Assembly (NCBI GenBank): GCA_002633025.1
Contig: NMRB01000137.1
Location: forward strand, 41,918 to 105,917
Direction: 5' to 3'
Length of the DNA: 64,000 nt
From: Notospermus geniculatus
Lineage: Eukaryota > Nemertea > Pilidiophora > Heteronemertea > Lineidae
How positions within the stretch are numbered: the first letter of the stretch is position 1; every line of letters starts with the position of its first letter. Of the stretch, positions 34,285-45,147 are shown piece after piece. A model generated the notes under the pieces. That model was not told the DNA's origin, did not search any database, and saw nothing but the letters and a program-made list of their open reading frames with translations. Made by a program: the position numbers and the translations under genes.

Positions 34285-35153
34285 AGGGAAACTCCACTCA
34301 TTGTGGGAAATTTTGAATTTTTGAAATATCGTTAATACATTCAAATTCATTGATATCTGCAACACGTGATATTTTAAAAAAATCAGCAAACTCATCATTT
34401 TAAATATTTTAATTGGATCCCAAGGGGACCATTGCCTAGCATACATGATGTCATGTATGCTCAATGCATATTTATGAAGGTAGGCTTGTTGTACTTGACT
34501 CGATGACGCGAAGACTCGATGGCGCGATGACTCGATGACCGCCAAAATTATTCAATGAAATTCAGCTCGTTATTTCTAAGAAGTGGAATGGATCAACGGC
34601 GGAAGTGGACCGTCGTAGTGTCACCAGCACACCAATAGGTGAATTAAGGTTGATATTCAACGTAAATCATGAAATGAAGGATAGTCTCGAACTAGGCCTA
34701 CAGCTCCTAAGTCCTTGAGAATTTACAATGGGTCCCTTTTAAAAAGTTGTAGGGATTGGTCTTGTCTCCCTATTCCAAACCCCGGAGGAGGTATAGGGTT
34801 AATTTTCAGCCCTTTTGAGCAATGATCCTACTGCATGTTCCTCACCTTCCTAAAAATGTTGCATAGTAACCCAGTGTTCTGAAATGCGGAACTCGAATTA
34901 AAATAAGGCATTCACCAATTATGCATGAAATTTAATTGGCCTTCTTCGCGCCTTCGAGTCATCGCGCCATCGAGTCAAGTACAACAAGCCATGAACGTAC
35001 AACCAATAGGCCTAGGCAGTCACGGTATTAGCTCATTTACTACAAACATGACAAAGGTCGTCAGCCTATGGACACTAGTATAGCGACATCACAACTCATG
35101 GCAATAGTCTACATGGATTGATAAAAAATCAAAAGTGTTCGTGGAGTCTCCCT
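34285..35153. mobile_element. AGGGAAACTCCACTC-type MITE, interrupted
   Basis: This is a reverse-orientation relative of 18512-18853 (shared AATACATTCAAATTCATTGA and ATGATGTCATGTATGCTCA). The left TTAA is at 34281-34284; the right flank reads TTTT, so one duplication is degraded. It contains an insertion at 34483-34990. Confidence 0.78.
34483..34990. mobile_element. Nested element (GGCTTGTTGTACTTGACTCG ends), 8-9 bp target
   Basis: Inverted ends GGCTTGTTGTACTTGACTCG followed by repeated GACTCGATGRCGCG motifs. ATGAAGGTA (34474-34482) and ATGAACGTA (34991-34999) flank it, and comparison with the intact relative at 18512-18853 shows the empty site. An 8-9 bp duplication points to the hAT or Mutator groups. 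Confidence 0.82.
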
Positions 35154-35661
35154 TTTTGACCAGCTAATTTTTTCTACGTTTTCACCCATTGTGCACCATT
35201 TCCTGATAACACCAGACGACGATTGCATACCTAGCGGCCAGGCCGGGCTCTCTGTTGATACTACGGCCTGTCCGATTTGGCAGCTAGCGATGATTTGTAT
35301 CACGGCAAACGATGTCTTTATGGCCACCATTCTCGTCCTTCACTTTTCCTTTTCATTGGTGCCGTTCCATTGCATCATTTTGCTGTGCTATGAGCGAAAA
35401 ATTAAGGGAAATTGATTCTCTCCTACTGCTATTGGATATATGAAACGAGGAGTTTGGAAATCTGGAGCCTGTTTCATAAAATGACTTTAAGCGATGCATT
35501 TTCCACCAGGTTAAAGGTACCATTAGTTTAGAGCCACTTTTTGAACAGTCTCCCCAGTTCATTAAAGCAATCTGGTCCTGCTATTCATGGTATCTGAATA
35601 CAAAATCGAACATACATCGGCTTCTACATGTACAGTACGGTACTGACAATAGTGAGTTTAA
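35154..35661. other. Stretch with no recognised gene
   Basis: The forward and reverse frames here (for example 35191-35415) have no family signature. One GTACAGTACGGTAC motif is seen near 35630. Confidence 0.4.
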
Positions 35662-35798
35662 GAAACCATACGTTAACGCTAACGCTAACGCTAATTACGT
35701 CAAAATGAAGTCACTCCCCGAAGAAATAGAACAGATTCATTCGACATGACGTCAAAATGATGTCAATAACGTTAGCGTTAGCGTTAACGTATGGTTTC
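35662..35798. mobile_element. TTAA-flanked MITE with GCTAAC hexamer arrays
   Basis: Inverted ends GAAACCATACGTTAACGC run into three tandem GCTAAC hexamers on the left and the inverse (GTTAGC) on the right. TTAA lies at 35658-35661 and 35799-35802. Confidence 0.85.
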
Positions 35799-35920
35799 TT
35801 AAAGGAGTTAGACGCCGAAGTTGTAAACAAGCTGGTTTGTTTACAAATATGGTCGGCAAACTAGTTTTATTCCTTCGTGCAGGTGGCAGCACCCGTGATC
35901 GTTAGACTGGTTCCCGGTCC

Positions 35921-35982
35921 GATGCAACTCACTCGCGATATTCACGTCAGTACATATCACCGACAATAGGTGGCAGCACCGC
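35921..35982 (+). repeat. 62-bp dispersed repeat, copy 2
   Basis: Near-identical to 801-862. It ends at the single N at 35983. Confidence 0.7.
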
Positions 35983-35983
35983 N

Positions 35984-36363
35984 CCAACTACCAACGTCCG
36001 ACGTTCGCCAACCTTGGCCAACCTCTGCCGACGTTGTGCCAACGTAGCTCTGCTGTCTGGGGAGGGATTAGAATATATGGCTGGAGAGACCATGACCATT
36101 CGAATATAACCTTACAATAGCGGGCTATTGTTTGGCGGATCTGCATTCCTAGGACGCTGATTCCTGTCACACCTGTGTGACAGGAATCAGCGTCCTAGGA
36201 ATGCAGATCCGCCAAACAATAGCCCGCTATTGTAAGGTTATATTCGAATGGTCATGGTCTCTCCAGCCATATATTCTAATCCCTCCCCAGACAGCAGAGC
36301 TACGTTGGCACAACGTCGGCAGAGGTTGGCCAAGGTTGGCGAACGTCGGACGTTGGTAGTTGG
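35984..36363. repeat. Palindrome with 187-bp arms and 6-bp spacer
   Basis: Arms 35984-36170 and 36177-36363 are identical inverted copies by my reading, which is why the same 60-codon frame appears on both strands. The spacer is 6 bp. The left arm begins one base after an N. The inner part is also found as a single copy at 27718-27840. It may be a real fold-back element or an artefact of contig joining. Confidence 0.85.
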
Positions 36364-37138
36364 TCATTTTCTGACGTTGATCTGACGTTGGGAAAAAGTA
36401 ATTCACGACGATTTGGGCAAGAGTCGGCCGAGAGTTGTTCGTCTACGTTGGCCCAACGTTGATATTTGGGTGGTGCTCATCGTTGATAATTGGTCACGTG
36501 TCGACGTTGGTCTGACGTTGGGAGTAGGTAGTTTACGACGATTTGCGCAAGGGTCGGCCACGGGTTGTTCGTCTACGTTGGCCCAACGTTGACGGTTGAT
36601 ATTTGGGTGGTACTGAGTCGTTGATAATTGGTCAGGTGCCGACGTTGGTCTGACGTTGGGAGTAGGTAGTTTACGACGATTTGCGCAAGAGTCGGCCACG
36701 GGTTGTTCGTCTACGTTGACCCGACGTTGGTATTTGGAGGGTGCTCTGTAGTTGATAATTGGTCATGTGCCCACGTTGGCCTGACGTTAGAAGTAGGTAG
36801 TTCATGACAGTCTAAGCCAGAGTCGGTCACAGGTTATTCATCAAAGTTGGCCCGACGTTGCTATTTGGAGGGTGCTCTGTAGTTGATAATTTGTCATGTT
36901 CCGACGTTGGTCTGACGTTGGAAGTAGGCAGCTCATGACGGTCTAAGCCAGAGTCGGTCACAGGTTATTCATCAACGTAGGCCCGACGTTGCTATTTGGA
37001 GGGTGCTCTGTAGTTGATAGTTGGTCATATACCGACGTTGGTCTGACGTTGGGAGAAGGTAGTTCACGGCGGTCTAACCACAGTCGGCCAAAGGTTGTTC
37101 ATCTACGTTGACCCGACGTTGATATTTGGAGGGTGCTC
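36364..37138 (+). repeat. Tandem array, about 131-bp period, about six units
   Basis: The marker GTTGATAA recurs at 36482, 36620, 36751, 36882 and 37013 (steps 138, 131, 131, 131). Each unit has CGACGTTGGTCTGACGTTGG and GTTGGCCCGACGTTG-like motifs, and units share the same GACGTTGG hexamers as the outer end of the palindrome to the left, so array and palindrome look like one structure. No coding function is suggested. Confidence 0.85.
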
Positions 37139-37928
37139 GCACAGAGCAACAATTACGATAATTTACCCATGTCCACCCGGGGGTTGAAGATTTCTAATGC
37201 ATTGTAATGCATTCATAGTGGGGAAATGGCAAAATCGTCGAAAACTCCACTTTTTGGGCCTCCGTATCTTGAAATGCAGACGACTTGTTTTCGTTGCCGA
37301 TAGCAGCGGTAGATGGCAATACCCTACAGTGGCTCTGTACGAAGTTTCGTGGATTTTGATTAAAATTTTTCCCTGTCCATAGGGGGGTGGGGTCAAAAAA
37401 TGACAAAATTGGTAACAAAATACCATTTTTTTCAACCTGGACTTGAGTCAACGGCTATGACACTTTTTATGTGAATATGAAAGTGCATAATATTCCCTAC
37501 TGATCCAAAAGGGTTTTTCCACTTTTTTTAGCTAACTTATCTTTTACGTGTACATTTTATCTTTTCCTGTACAAATGTACTAGAGTGAGTGGCGACAGCA
37601 GCGCGCCACACGGCCAGTCATGTAACTAACTGGTCGCATATTTCTGGCCATGCGCTACAATTAAATCCACAACAGGCCTAGGGCTAGACCATTTCTAAAA
37701 TGCGGATTCTGCGGATGGCATTATCCCTCACACCTCTCACAAGCCGATTTCCCATAACAGAAAAAAACAATGACGTGGCGTTCCGCTCAAGGTTCTTAAA
37801 TGCTCCGCAAGGTGACCGCATAGCTGCGTTCCGGGAACATTGCGTGTAGGCTGCTAAAATACGAACATTGCAATTTGAAATCTTGATGAATTTCGCGAGC
37901 CACGAAATTATTCTTAGTCATAGTGTCA
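37139..37928. other. Stretch with no recognised feature
   Basis: Short frames on both strands without signatures. Nothing palindromic was noticed. Confidence 0.4.
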
Positions 37929-38831
37929 TTAGCTCACCCGTTAGCTTTTGTCGTAGTGCGGCGTCCGTCGTCCGTTAGCAGGGTACTACGTTTCGTAACC
38001 GCTGGAGCTATTGATCTGAAACGTGGTGTATATATACCTCTAGGTCAGATGACCTTTCACACCAAGTTTCGGTCCGATTCGATTCTTGGCTTGGCCTCCA
38101 GGTGGCCAAAACCGAAAACACAAAAAGAGCAATAACTCCTGAACTGATGACTGGATCATCTCCAAATTTTTATCATAGGTTTATCTAATTAGGTACATAA
38201 CAGATGACGGGTTTTTGTTTTGACCTACTTTTCAAGGTCACAGAGGTCAAAGTTCGACAAAAGTAACGAACCTGCCAAAGTTCTTCATTATTTCATTAAG
38301 CGTCTTCATATCTTGCATAAATATGTATTAGAGGGGTACCTTCAAAAATACCGAGTTTCGGCCCGATCGGACATCCAATATGGCCGCCAGGTGGCGTAAC
38401 CTGAAAATCATCCAAGTGCTATAACTCAGAACGGCTTGACCCAGAGTGCTCAAACTCGATATTTACCTCCCTCTTGATGACCTTTACAAGCACGTCAAAT
38501 TTCGGCCTGATAAAACTTCCAATATGGCCGCCAGGTGGCATAACCCAAAAATCATCAAATGTGCCATAACTCAGGAACGACTTGACCCAGAGTGCTCAAT
38601 GTGGTATGTGGCTCCCTCCAGATGACCTTTATGTGCATGTAAAGTTTCGGCCCGATCGGACATCTTATATGGCCACCAGGTGGCATAACCCAACAGTCAT
38701 TGAAGTCCTGCACTTGGGAATGACTTGACCCAGATTGCTCGTAACTGACATAACGTACCTCTCTCTGTCATTACAGTATTAGATGTATGTCCAAACGGGT
38801 GAGCACATGGTCCATGGACCATTTCATTTTT
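37929..38831 (+). repeat. Dispersed AGCTCACC-type repeat, copy 3
   Basis: Complete head (AGCTCACCCG, CGTCCGTCGTCC) and tail (GTGAGCACATGGTCCATGG). Several ATATGGCCGCCAGGTGGC units are in the body. The half-site array AGGTCA, 3 nt, AGGTCA, 1 nt, AGTTCG is at 38235-38256. Confidence 0.8.
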
Positions 38832-38968
38832 GAGAGCGACGACTATTATTCCCTTTAAGAACGATAACCACGACGAATCAACGAGATCATGATCCAAATA
38901 AGCTCTCAGATGGTATCATGACCGCTCGCACCGTAATGCTTGGTGACTCAAAAATCCTAGTGAAAATG

Positions 38969-39180
38969 AAAAGTGAAACTAACGGAAAGCTTCGACCAAC
39001 GATTTGAAAAATGAGTTGATTCATATTATACTATTAAGGTCTTGCGATACATATGCGAAAATTTTGGGATCCTGGAAATCAATGCTGCATAAGTCGAGGG
39101 CGTCGGGAAATATCGTACTATTCTTGCCTTTCTACGATGAATCTATCCCTTGTCTGTCGATTTATGTAAATAGCAAGATG
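38969..39180 (+). CDS. Possible LamG-like exon fragment
   Basis: An open segment ends at a strong donor, ATA|GTAAGT. Its last part, NIVLFLPFYDE then LSIYVNSKMI, resembles the paired strands of LamG domains (hydrophobic-x-V...D-E, then I-Y-V-N-G/S-K). No convincing acceptor was found and the closing strand is missing, so this could be chance. It lies 140 bp after an AGCTCACC repeat. Confidence 0.25.
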
Positions 39181-39315
39181 ATAGTAAGTACAGTACACTA
39201 ATTAACGAAGGTTAATTACTACCCTATATTTTTTCATTAATTAGATTTGACGCCATTTGCATCATATTAGGACTGAGAGGCCAACTTTTGGAAACATGGT
39301 GTATCAAAGTTGCCC

Positions 39316-39464
39316 AGAGGGCTGCACAGAGGGATTTCTCAAAATTCATCCTCTGTTAGCTTTAATTGGCTAATTAGTCGCCCAAAATGGTGCAAAAATG
39401 ATTTTTTTGCAATATCTTTGCGGAAAATTATTATTTTCAAAAATCCCTCTGTACAGCCCTCCGT
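39316..39464. mobile_element. MITE (GGGCTGCACAGAGGGATTT ends)
   Basis: Inverted arms GGGCTGCACAGAGGGATTT and AAATCCCTCTGTACAGCCC enclose about 110 bp. No coding capacity. Confidence 0.65.
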
Positions 39465-40090
39465 ACTGATGAAAGGTATCCGATGCAAAAAGAATTTTCG
39501 AAATATCTCGCAAGGTGTAGAAATGAGAGCAGTTTTAGGGAAGACACCCTCTGACAATACTTGACATGAGTAGTAGTATTCATATGTAAATAACCCACGT
39601 TGGGCAGCTCCTGACCTCTTCTGATTATAAGCTATTGAAAAATTTATTGAAGCTCAGGGAACCTCTTCGCCCAATACGTTTTTGAATCCATGTAGGTTTT
39701 CTGCATGCGGTGAGGTAAGAAATGTCATTGAATAAATTCAGGAACAATCTATAATCCGGGAAACCGCAGACCAGACGACATGCGGGTTGTTATATTCATC
39801 AAACTGTACTAACCACAAAGTCGCCGAGTCGCTAACATTTGGGCGCGAAAGCATATGTATCGGGAGACCTCAAGTTGGTTATTATAGATGTCACAGAAAG
39901 ATAACTCAAAGTCTGACAGCAGCTCTGTAGACTCAGCGGTTTTTGAAGCAATGACAACACTCCGCAACGCAGTGTTATTCTCGGTGAAAGGCTTTTTTGC
40001 AGACAATATCGAAATATCGATTTCAATTTTGTTTTTACGAAACGAATGAATACTGACCGATACGAACTATAAAGCATCAGATTTCAATGG
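39465..40090. other. Stretch with no recognised feature
   Basis: Overlapping reverse-strand frames without signatures; nothing repeated within the window was noticed. Confidence 0.4.
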
Positions 40091-41234
40091 TACCTTTTGT
40101 TAGTTCTTTGAGTGACATTTTAGATAGGTGAAACTAAACATGAGAGAATTCTTTGGTTACTCTATCTACATTTATTTTAGAAACACAACGTTTCAACCAG
40201 TGTACCCTGGCCGTAGTCCTGTGTACAAGTGAATAGCACAAGGGGAGAGGAAGCATAAATACCACACTGTTTCTTTAAGCATTAGGCAAACATTAGACAA
40301 AATACATACTGTTTTTTTAAGCATTAGACAAACATATGGATAAAAGTCCAAGGGAAAAAACTGCGGAATCACAGGCTGTAGCAGCTAATTGTCCAGTTTG
40401 GCAATTATGTGATTGTAGGCATTAGGTATGAATAGTCCAGTTTGGACCAGCACAGTGCAGCAAGCACCCACACCCCAAACACTAGGTCTCCCATCTTGAT
40501 CAGCATCCCATATGTCATGTATGTAGGTAGTGCGTCTCATAAAATCAAACGCCTCATTACCAACCTGGCAAGCGTGGATGTTGTGTTTTCAAAACAGGAC
40601 ACACTGAAGACAGCAAATGGAAATGGAAGGAAGGTAGCCTCATGTAAAAACAAACATGAGGCCAAAGGTGTTGTGTACAAACTAACGTGTTCTGTGGTGA
40701 ATGTTATGTTGGTGAAACAAAACGGCCCCTTGGCACAAGGATTTCAGAGCACAAAAAGGACCCTAAATCTGCTGTGCATGAACACTGTGCAATCCTAGGA
40801 CATTCAATCATCTGGGAGCAGACAGAGATTCTCAATTCCCGGCTGGACAAAGATTACAACAGGAAATTCAGAGAAGCCATCCAAATCAAACGACACCAAC
40901 CCAGCCTCAACAGGGATACTGGACTATTCATACCTAATGCCTACTATCACATAATTGCCAAACTGGACAATTAGCTGCTACAGCCTGTGATTCCGCAGTT
41001 TTTTCCCTTGGACTTTTATCCATATGTTTGTCTAATGCTTTAAAAAACAGTATGTATTTTGTCTAATGTTTGCCTAATGCTTAAAGAAACAGTGTGGTAT
41101 TTATGCTTCCTCTCCCCTTGTGCTATTCACTTGTACACAGGACTACGGCCAGGGTACACTGGTTGAAACGTTGTGTTTCTAAAATAAATGTAGATAGAGT
41201 AACCAAAGAATTCTCTCATGTTTACCTTTTGTTA
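40091..41234 (+). mobile_element. 5'-truncated Penelope-like retroelement with inverted terminal copies
   Basis: Bases 40135-40440 and 40919-41224 are inverted copies of about 305 bp. The right arm contains the last 18 codons of the ORF, the stop, and a 3' region ending GGTTGAAACGTTGTG. The left arm is the same piece in reverse, including the ORF end. TACCTTTTGTTA occurs at 40091-40102 and 41223-41234 and is a plausible 12-bp target duplication, leaving a 32-bp extension between it and the left arm. Inverted terminal segments and a short extra tail are known features of Penelope elements. Between the arms lies the GIY-YIG coding relic; the reverse transcriptase is absent. Confidence 0.8.
40443..40974 (+). 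pseudogene. Penelope-type GIY-YIG endonuclease domain, frameshifted
   Basis: The first frame (to about 40690) carries the linker typical of the region between reverse transcriptase and endonuclease (SIPYV, HKIKRL, QDTLK, GVVYKLTC). The second frame continues CGECYVGETKRPLGTRISEH and ends NRDTGLFIPNAYYH. These are the GIY (VVY) and YIG (YVG) elements and the catalytic Arg region of the family. A frame change near 40687 breaks the protein, and the upstream reverse transcriptase is missing, so it is inactive. Confidence 0.82.
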
Positions 41235-41370
41235 ACCGTAAGACTAAAGAGCAAAGAGCATAATTTGGAAACTTTACTTTGCCACCGATTCAGCCAACAC
41301 GCATTACACGAAAAAAACACCAAGAATTAATTGTCCTGGGACCTTATTCACAAAGCTCCCGTAGCTTTAA

Positions 41371-41728
41371 AGGGCGGTTTACACTAGGTTGCACCAAGTT
41401 GCAAGTTGCTGCAACTTGTTGCAGTCTACCTGTGACGTTTACACACTGCAACTTCCAGCGCGATAAGTTGCAGGAATTTTGGCGGGAATCCTTTGTTCGG
41501 CAGCCATTTTGGCTTTAGTATAGACGTCACATGATTTTTTGCTGTATTCTCATTCGCCAGCGACGTGCAACTTGTTGCAACTTCCCCAAAAAAGTGGATC
41601 TGGATCCTAAATTTGCAATTCCCAACATGTTGCATGCCCGTTTACACATGCAACTTTGATGAAATTTTTGGTCTCATCAGGTTTATGCAACAAGTTGCAT
41701 ATGAAAAGTTGCATGTGTAAATGGCCCT
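41371..41728. mobile_element. MITE (AGGGCGGTTTACACTAGG ends) rich in GTTGCA
   Basis: Inverted ends with TTTACAC and GTGTAAA, and many GCAACTTGTTGCA motifs in both arms. No coding capacity. It belongs to the same loose class as 22191-22644 (TTTACA ends). Confidence 0.7.
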
Positions 41729-41732
41729 TTAG

Positions 41733-41834
41733 GCTGAAGTATACGGTATACGAAAACACCGGTTAATAATGGCTTCCCGAGGATTCACGACCGTGAACCA
41801 TTGTAAATCGGTGTTTTCGTATACCGTATACTTT
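41733..41834. mobile_element. Small fold-back (AGTATACGGTATACG ends)
   Basis: Near-perfect inverted arms AAGTATACGGTATACGAAAA and CACCG around about 50 bp. It lies 5 bp after the preceding MITE. Confidence 0.75.
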
Positions 41835-41848
41835 AATGTAAGGGAAGC

Positions 41849-42002
41849 CATAAGCGGGTGATCCACTGTCGCGATTTTGGCTTGAGACGCGGTTGCGTTC
41901 CCTTGCGGTTACCTTATAAGGACTTCCGATTGCCATATAAGGCGATCGCAAGGGACCGCAACCCCGTCTCAAGCCCAAATCGCGACAGTGGATTCGCCGC
42001 TT
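41849..42002. mobile_element. MITE (AAGCGGGTGATCCACTGTCG ends)
   Basis: Inverted arms with CCACTGTCGCGATTTTGGC and GAGACGCGGTTGCG. The third small inverted-repeat element in a row. Confidence 0.75.
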
Positions 42003-42128
42003 TAGGGTACGCAAATCATTTGTCAGGCTGATAGTGAACAATAGGTTGTCCACAAAAGGACAATAGTTTGCGCACTCCCGTAAGTTACGGTGTAGCGTCG
42101 ATAACACAGTGGGTATGAAGATCTCGAA

Positions 42129-42171
42129 TGCACACACACCCGAACCATGGAGAGAGGTGGTTCGGGTGTGT
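42129..42171. repeat. Perfect hairpin (CACACACACCCGAACCA stem)
   Basis: The stem CACACACACCCGAACCA is perfectly matched, with a loop of about 9 bases (TGGAGAGAG region). It could form a strong cruciform; no element ends were found. Confidence 0.7.
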
Positions 42172-42752
42172 GTGATACACGCTCCGACCCGCGGTTAACG
42201 CCTTGGGGCCGGATGACGATATATGCGGCTTTGGCCTGTACCACACACCCTTGTGCATTCAAACTGACATAGAATCGCAACCAGTGGACAGATTGATGAT
42301 CTCTTTGCATATTTTTTAATGCGAGACTACCCCCCCCTCTGAATACGCGATTTTGCTCTGTTTGAAGAAACCTCGGTAAAATTCCGCTTTTACGTTTGTC
42401 CTGGGGCCTAGATTGACAGGCTCCATCAGTGTTTCCCCTTTATTGTTTGGGAAACGCTGGCAGATATATCAAAATGTTTCTTTGTGTGTTCCCTTGTCAA
42501 GTCGCAACTTATTCTGTCAGACATATAGGAGGGGAACACCCACAGATGGGTAACACTGGCAGATGTTACACTGGGCCATATTTTCAAAGCAGTTTTAATG
42601 CTAAAATGCATTTTATTCTAGCACTTGCTGGCCTATGGCACTGTCGCAAGAAAATAATGATACCACGAAGAGAGCACCGAACAAAAGGACAGGCGTTCGC
42701 GTTGGGGTTTCGGGGGCTTTGCGAAACTCTATAATAGACCGGTAGTATTTTA

Positions 42753-42951
42753 AGGCTTCCAGTCGGTTCTGTGGTTTTTTCGTAGGCAATATGCTGCTCT
42801 ATTGCAAACAGAGGGGAAAAAGAAGAGTGCAAGAAGATTATGGTGAGGAAGATGGCCTAGGGGGCTAGGCCTGTGCCTTTTTTACGGCTTCCAGTCGGTT
42901 GTGTTTTTTTCGTAGGCCACATGTTGCTCTATTCCAAACAGAGGGGAAAAG
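42753..42951 (+). repeat. Two direct copies of a 70-bp unit, 130 bp apart
   Basis: The unit GGCTTCCAGTCGGTT...CAAACAGAGGGGAAAA occurs at 42753-42829 and 42883-42951 with small differences. No coding role seen. Confidence 0.75.
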
Positions 42952-43263
42952 ACATCAACACTCTGTGAGAGGATGCATTGGCCATACGAGAGTGCATCCT
43001 CTCACCCACCCCATTCTCCTACTCTTCAGTCACCATCCACAACCATTTCACCTTGGCAAAGTCTGTTGGCATTCTCCTGTTACTAAATCATGTAGGCCTA
43101 AATGGCAAAGTTACTTTCACCTTTAGCCGACTTCTTCAGGGGCGTGCCCTGTTACCTTTCCTTTTTCAGTTATACCTCTATCACTAATTGTTGCACAATA
43201 AACAATTTATTAGGAATAAAACAAACTCTTCTAAAATCTACCCCCCCCCACACACACTTACCT

Positions 43264-43472
43264 TGTTTAGACTACATAAAAGTCCGGGCTCAGCCCGGGC
43301 TGAGCACGGGCTTTTTGCGTTTACACCTATGAATTGCTGTGTCTAAATAAATAAATAAAGCCCGGGGCTTTTAAAACCCGTACATGCCGCGTACATGCTC
43401 AAAAAGCCCGGGCTTATTTCAGACGCAGGCTTCGAAAAGTCCGGGCTTTTTCAGACTGGTGTAACCACGGCT
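43264..43472. mobile_element. Degenerate relative of the TAGCCGTGGTTACACC MITE
   Basis: The right end reads GGTGTAACCACGGCTA and the left end CTACATAAAAGTCCGGGC. The interior has AGCCCGGGCT blocks in both directions. Confidence 0.6.
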
Positions 43473-44044
43473 ACTGGTTCCTTACACAGAAGTTCATCAA
43501 TATAAACACAGAATAGAAGCGGAGAAAGAACACCGCGCTGCTTAATTCCATTCCTGGCATAGCATGCTTTGCTATCATCACTCATATTCCACCTGCAACT
43601 TGTTGATTTGTATACAAAATCGCGAAAAACCTAGCGATAAGTGGGCAAAAACCTTCTTATCAATAATTGGAACAATTTAATGCGAATCGAAAGCGAAAAA
43701 TTTTGATTTAGAAATAGAATTTGAAAGGGGACGAATTTTCAGGAAAAGATGTAAACAAACTTCTCCAGAATGTCAACAAAGAAATTTTCGTGCATTTTGA
43801 TTGGCTGAATTTTGTGTTTACAAACACCAGCCAAATGTAAACAAAATCCGCTATCGATTCGCTTTAACTAGTGAACCCTGTCAAACGCTTACTGGCGTCA
43901 AGAAGCATACAATGGACTCCAGGCTCCATATTCATAAACCTACTTAAGTCAATGTGTGATACTTATCTTTTGTGTTGACCAAAGGATAAATGTCACACTT
44001 AGACTTAAGTAGTTTTATGAATATGGGTCCTGAGCCCCTGTCTA

Positions 44045-44477
44045 TAGCCCTGGTTACACCTATGTAAAATCCCCGTGCTTTTTGAGGCACGGGTGTTTTT
44101 CCGAACCAGAAAAAACACGGCGTTGACACGGTTACACTACTTAAAATGCGATTGGTAATAAGTTCCGTTACCCGGCGATGGGGGAACTGCATGTAGGCAA
44201 CTCTCCGTAATCAAGTGGCTACTAGAGGTGTGAAATACCCTATACGCATGCGCACAACTCATCGATTTGCATCGCCATCTGTCGGGGTGCTCGGAACTAC
44301 AGGTAGACACGGGGATTTCGCGGGTTACACTACATAAAATACCCGTGTCTAAAATAGCCCCGGCGTAGCCCATTCGAGTTCTCTGGGGCAAATAAGCACG
44401 GGGATTTCAGACACGGGTTTATTTCGGGGATTTATAGGTGTAACCGCAAAATCCCCGGGGTAAGCACGGGGATTAAT
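44045..44477. mobile_element. TAGCCGTGGTTACACC-type MITE, copy 3
   Basis: The left end TAGCCCTGGTTACACCTAT and body match copies 1 and 2 without either of their insertions, so it helps define both empty sites. The right end is truncated after CACGGGGATTAATG. Confidence 0.75.
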
Positions 44478-44535
44478 GTTGAAGAGTGAAATTCACTCAT
44501 TTGGAGTGAGCCTGCAGGGACCACAACATGAAGTC

Positions 44536-44702
44536 ACTCCATTAGAGTGAAAGGCTCCACTGATGTATTGGCATTAGAAGCAACCAAGATCTATTGTCTT
44601 TCTCATTATTTCTGAATTTTGACAGAGACAATAGGTCTGGTTGTATTTTTGTTGCTTCTAATGCCAATACATCAGTGGAGCCTTTCACTCTAATGGAGTG
44701 AC
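44536..44702. mobile_element. Palindromic MITE (ACTCCATTAGAGTGAAAGG ends)
   Basis: Perfect or near-perfect 55-bp arms (CACTGATGTATTGGCATTAG) around a centre of about 50 bp. Confidence 0.8.
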
Positions 44703-44744
44703 TTAATGGAGTGTTTTTGCTTTTAAATCCAAATTGTAAGTCAC

Positions 44745-45147
44745 ACGATGGGCAAGTCCACGGTAAAATTCGGGATATTTTTTTTTACTTGTTCAGTGCT
44801 GTCTCTGCAACTCATGGCACCAAAGGACCATTGAGTACCCTGTATCATGTCAGGCTGGTGTCCTTCTATGCCCCTGCTATGAAATAAGTTCGTTGGGATT
44901 CATAATTACTGCACTGTTTACTAATTAGTGGCGTCTCGGACGTGACCTATGTGATGTCACGTACGTGACGCAACTAATTAGCACTAATTGTGAATCACAA
45001 TGAAATTAATTCATACCAGGGGCATAGAAGGACAAGAGCCTGACTTGATGCATGGTATTACATCTTTCTGTGGCTCCAAAATTTGCAGAAACAGCACTGA
45101 ATAAGTGAAAACATGTCACGTCCGTGACCGTGGAATTGCCCCGATAT
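44745..45147. mobile_element. Diverged inverted-repeat element
   Basis: Imperfect arms of about 155 bp share ACTTGTTCAGTGCTG, CTTCTATGCCCCTG and GATTCATAATT-type blocks. The centre has CACGTACGTGACG motifs. Confidence 0.65.

Noticed and set aside
35988-36359. Two identical 60-codon proteins on opposite strands
   Set aside because: They are the two arms of one palindrome and not genes.
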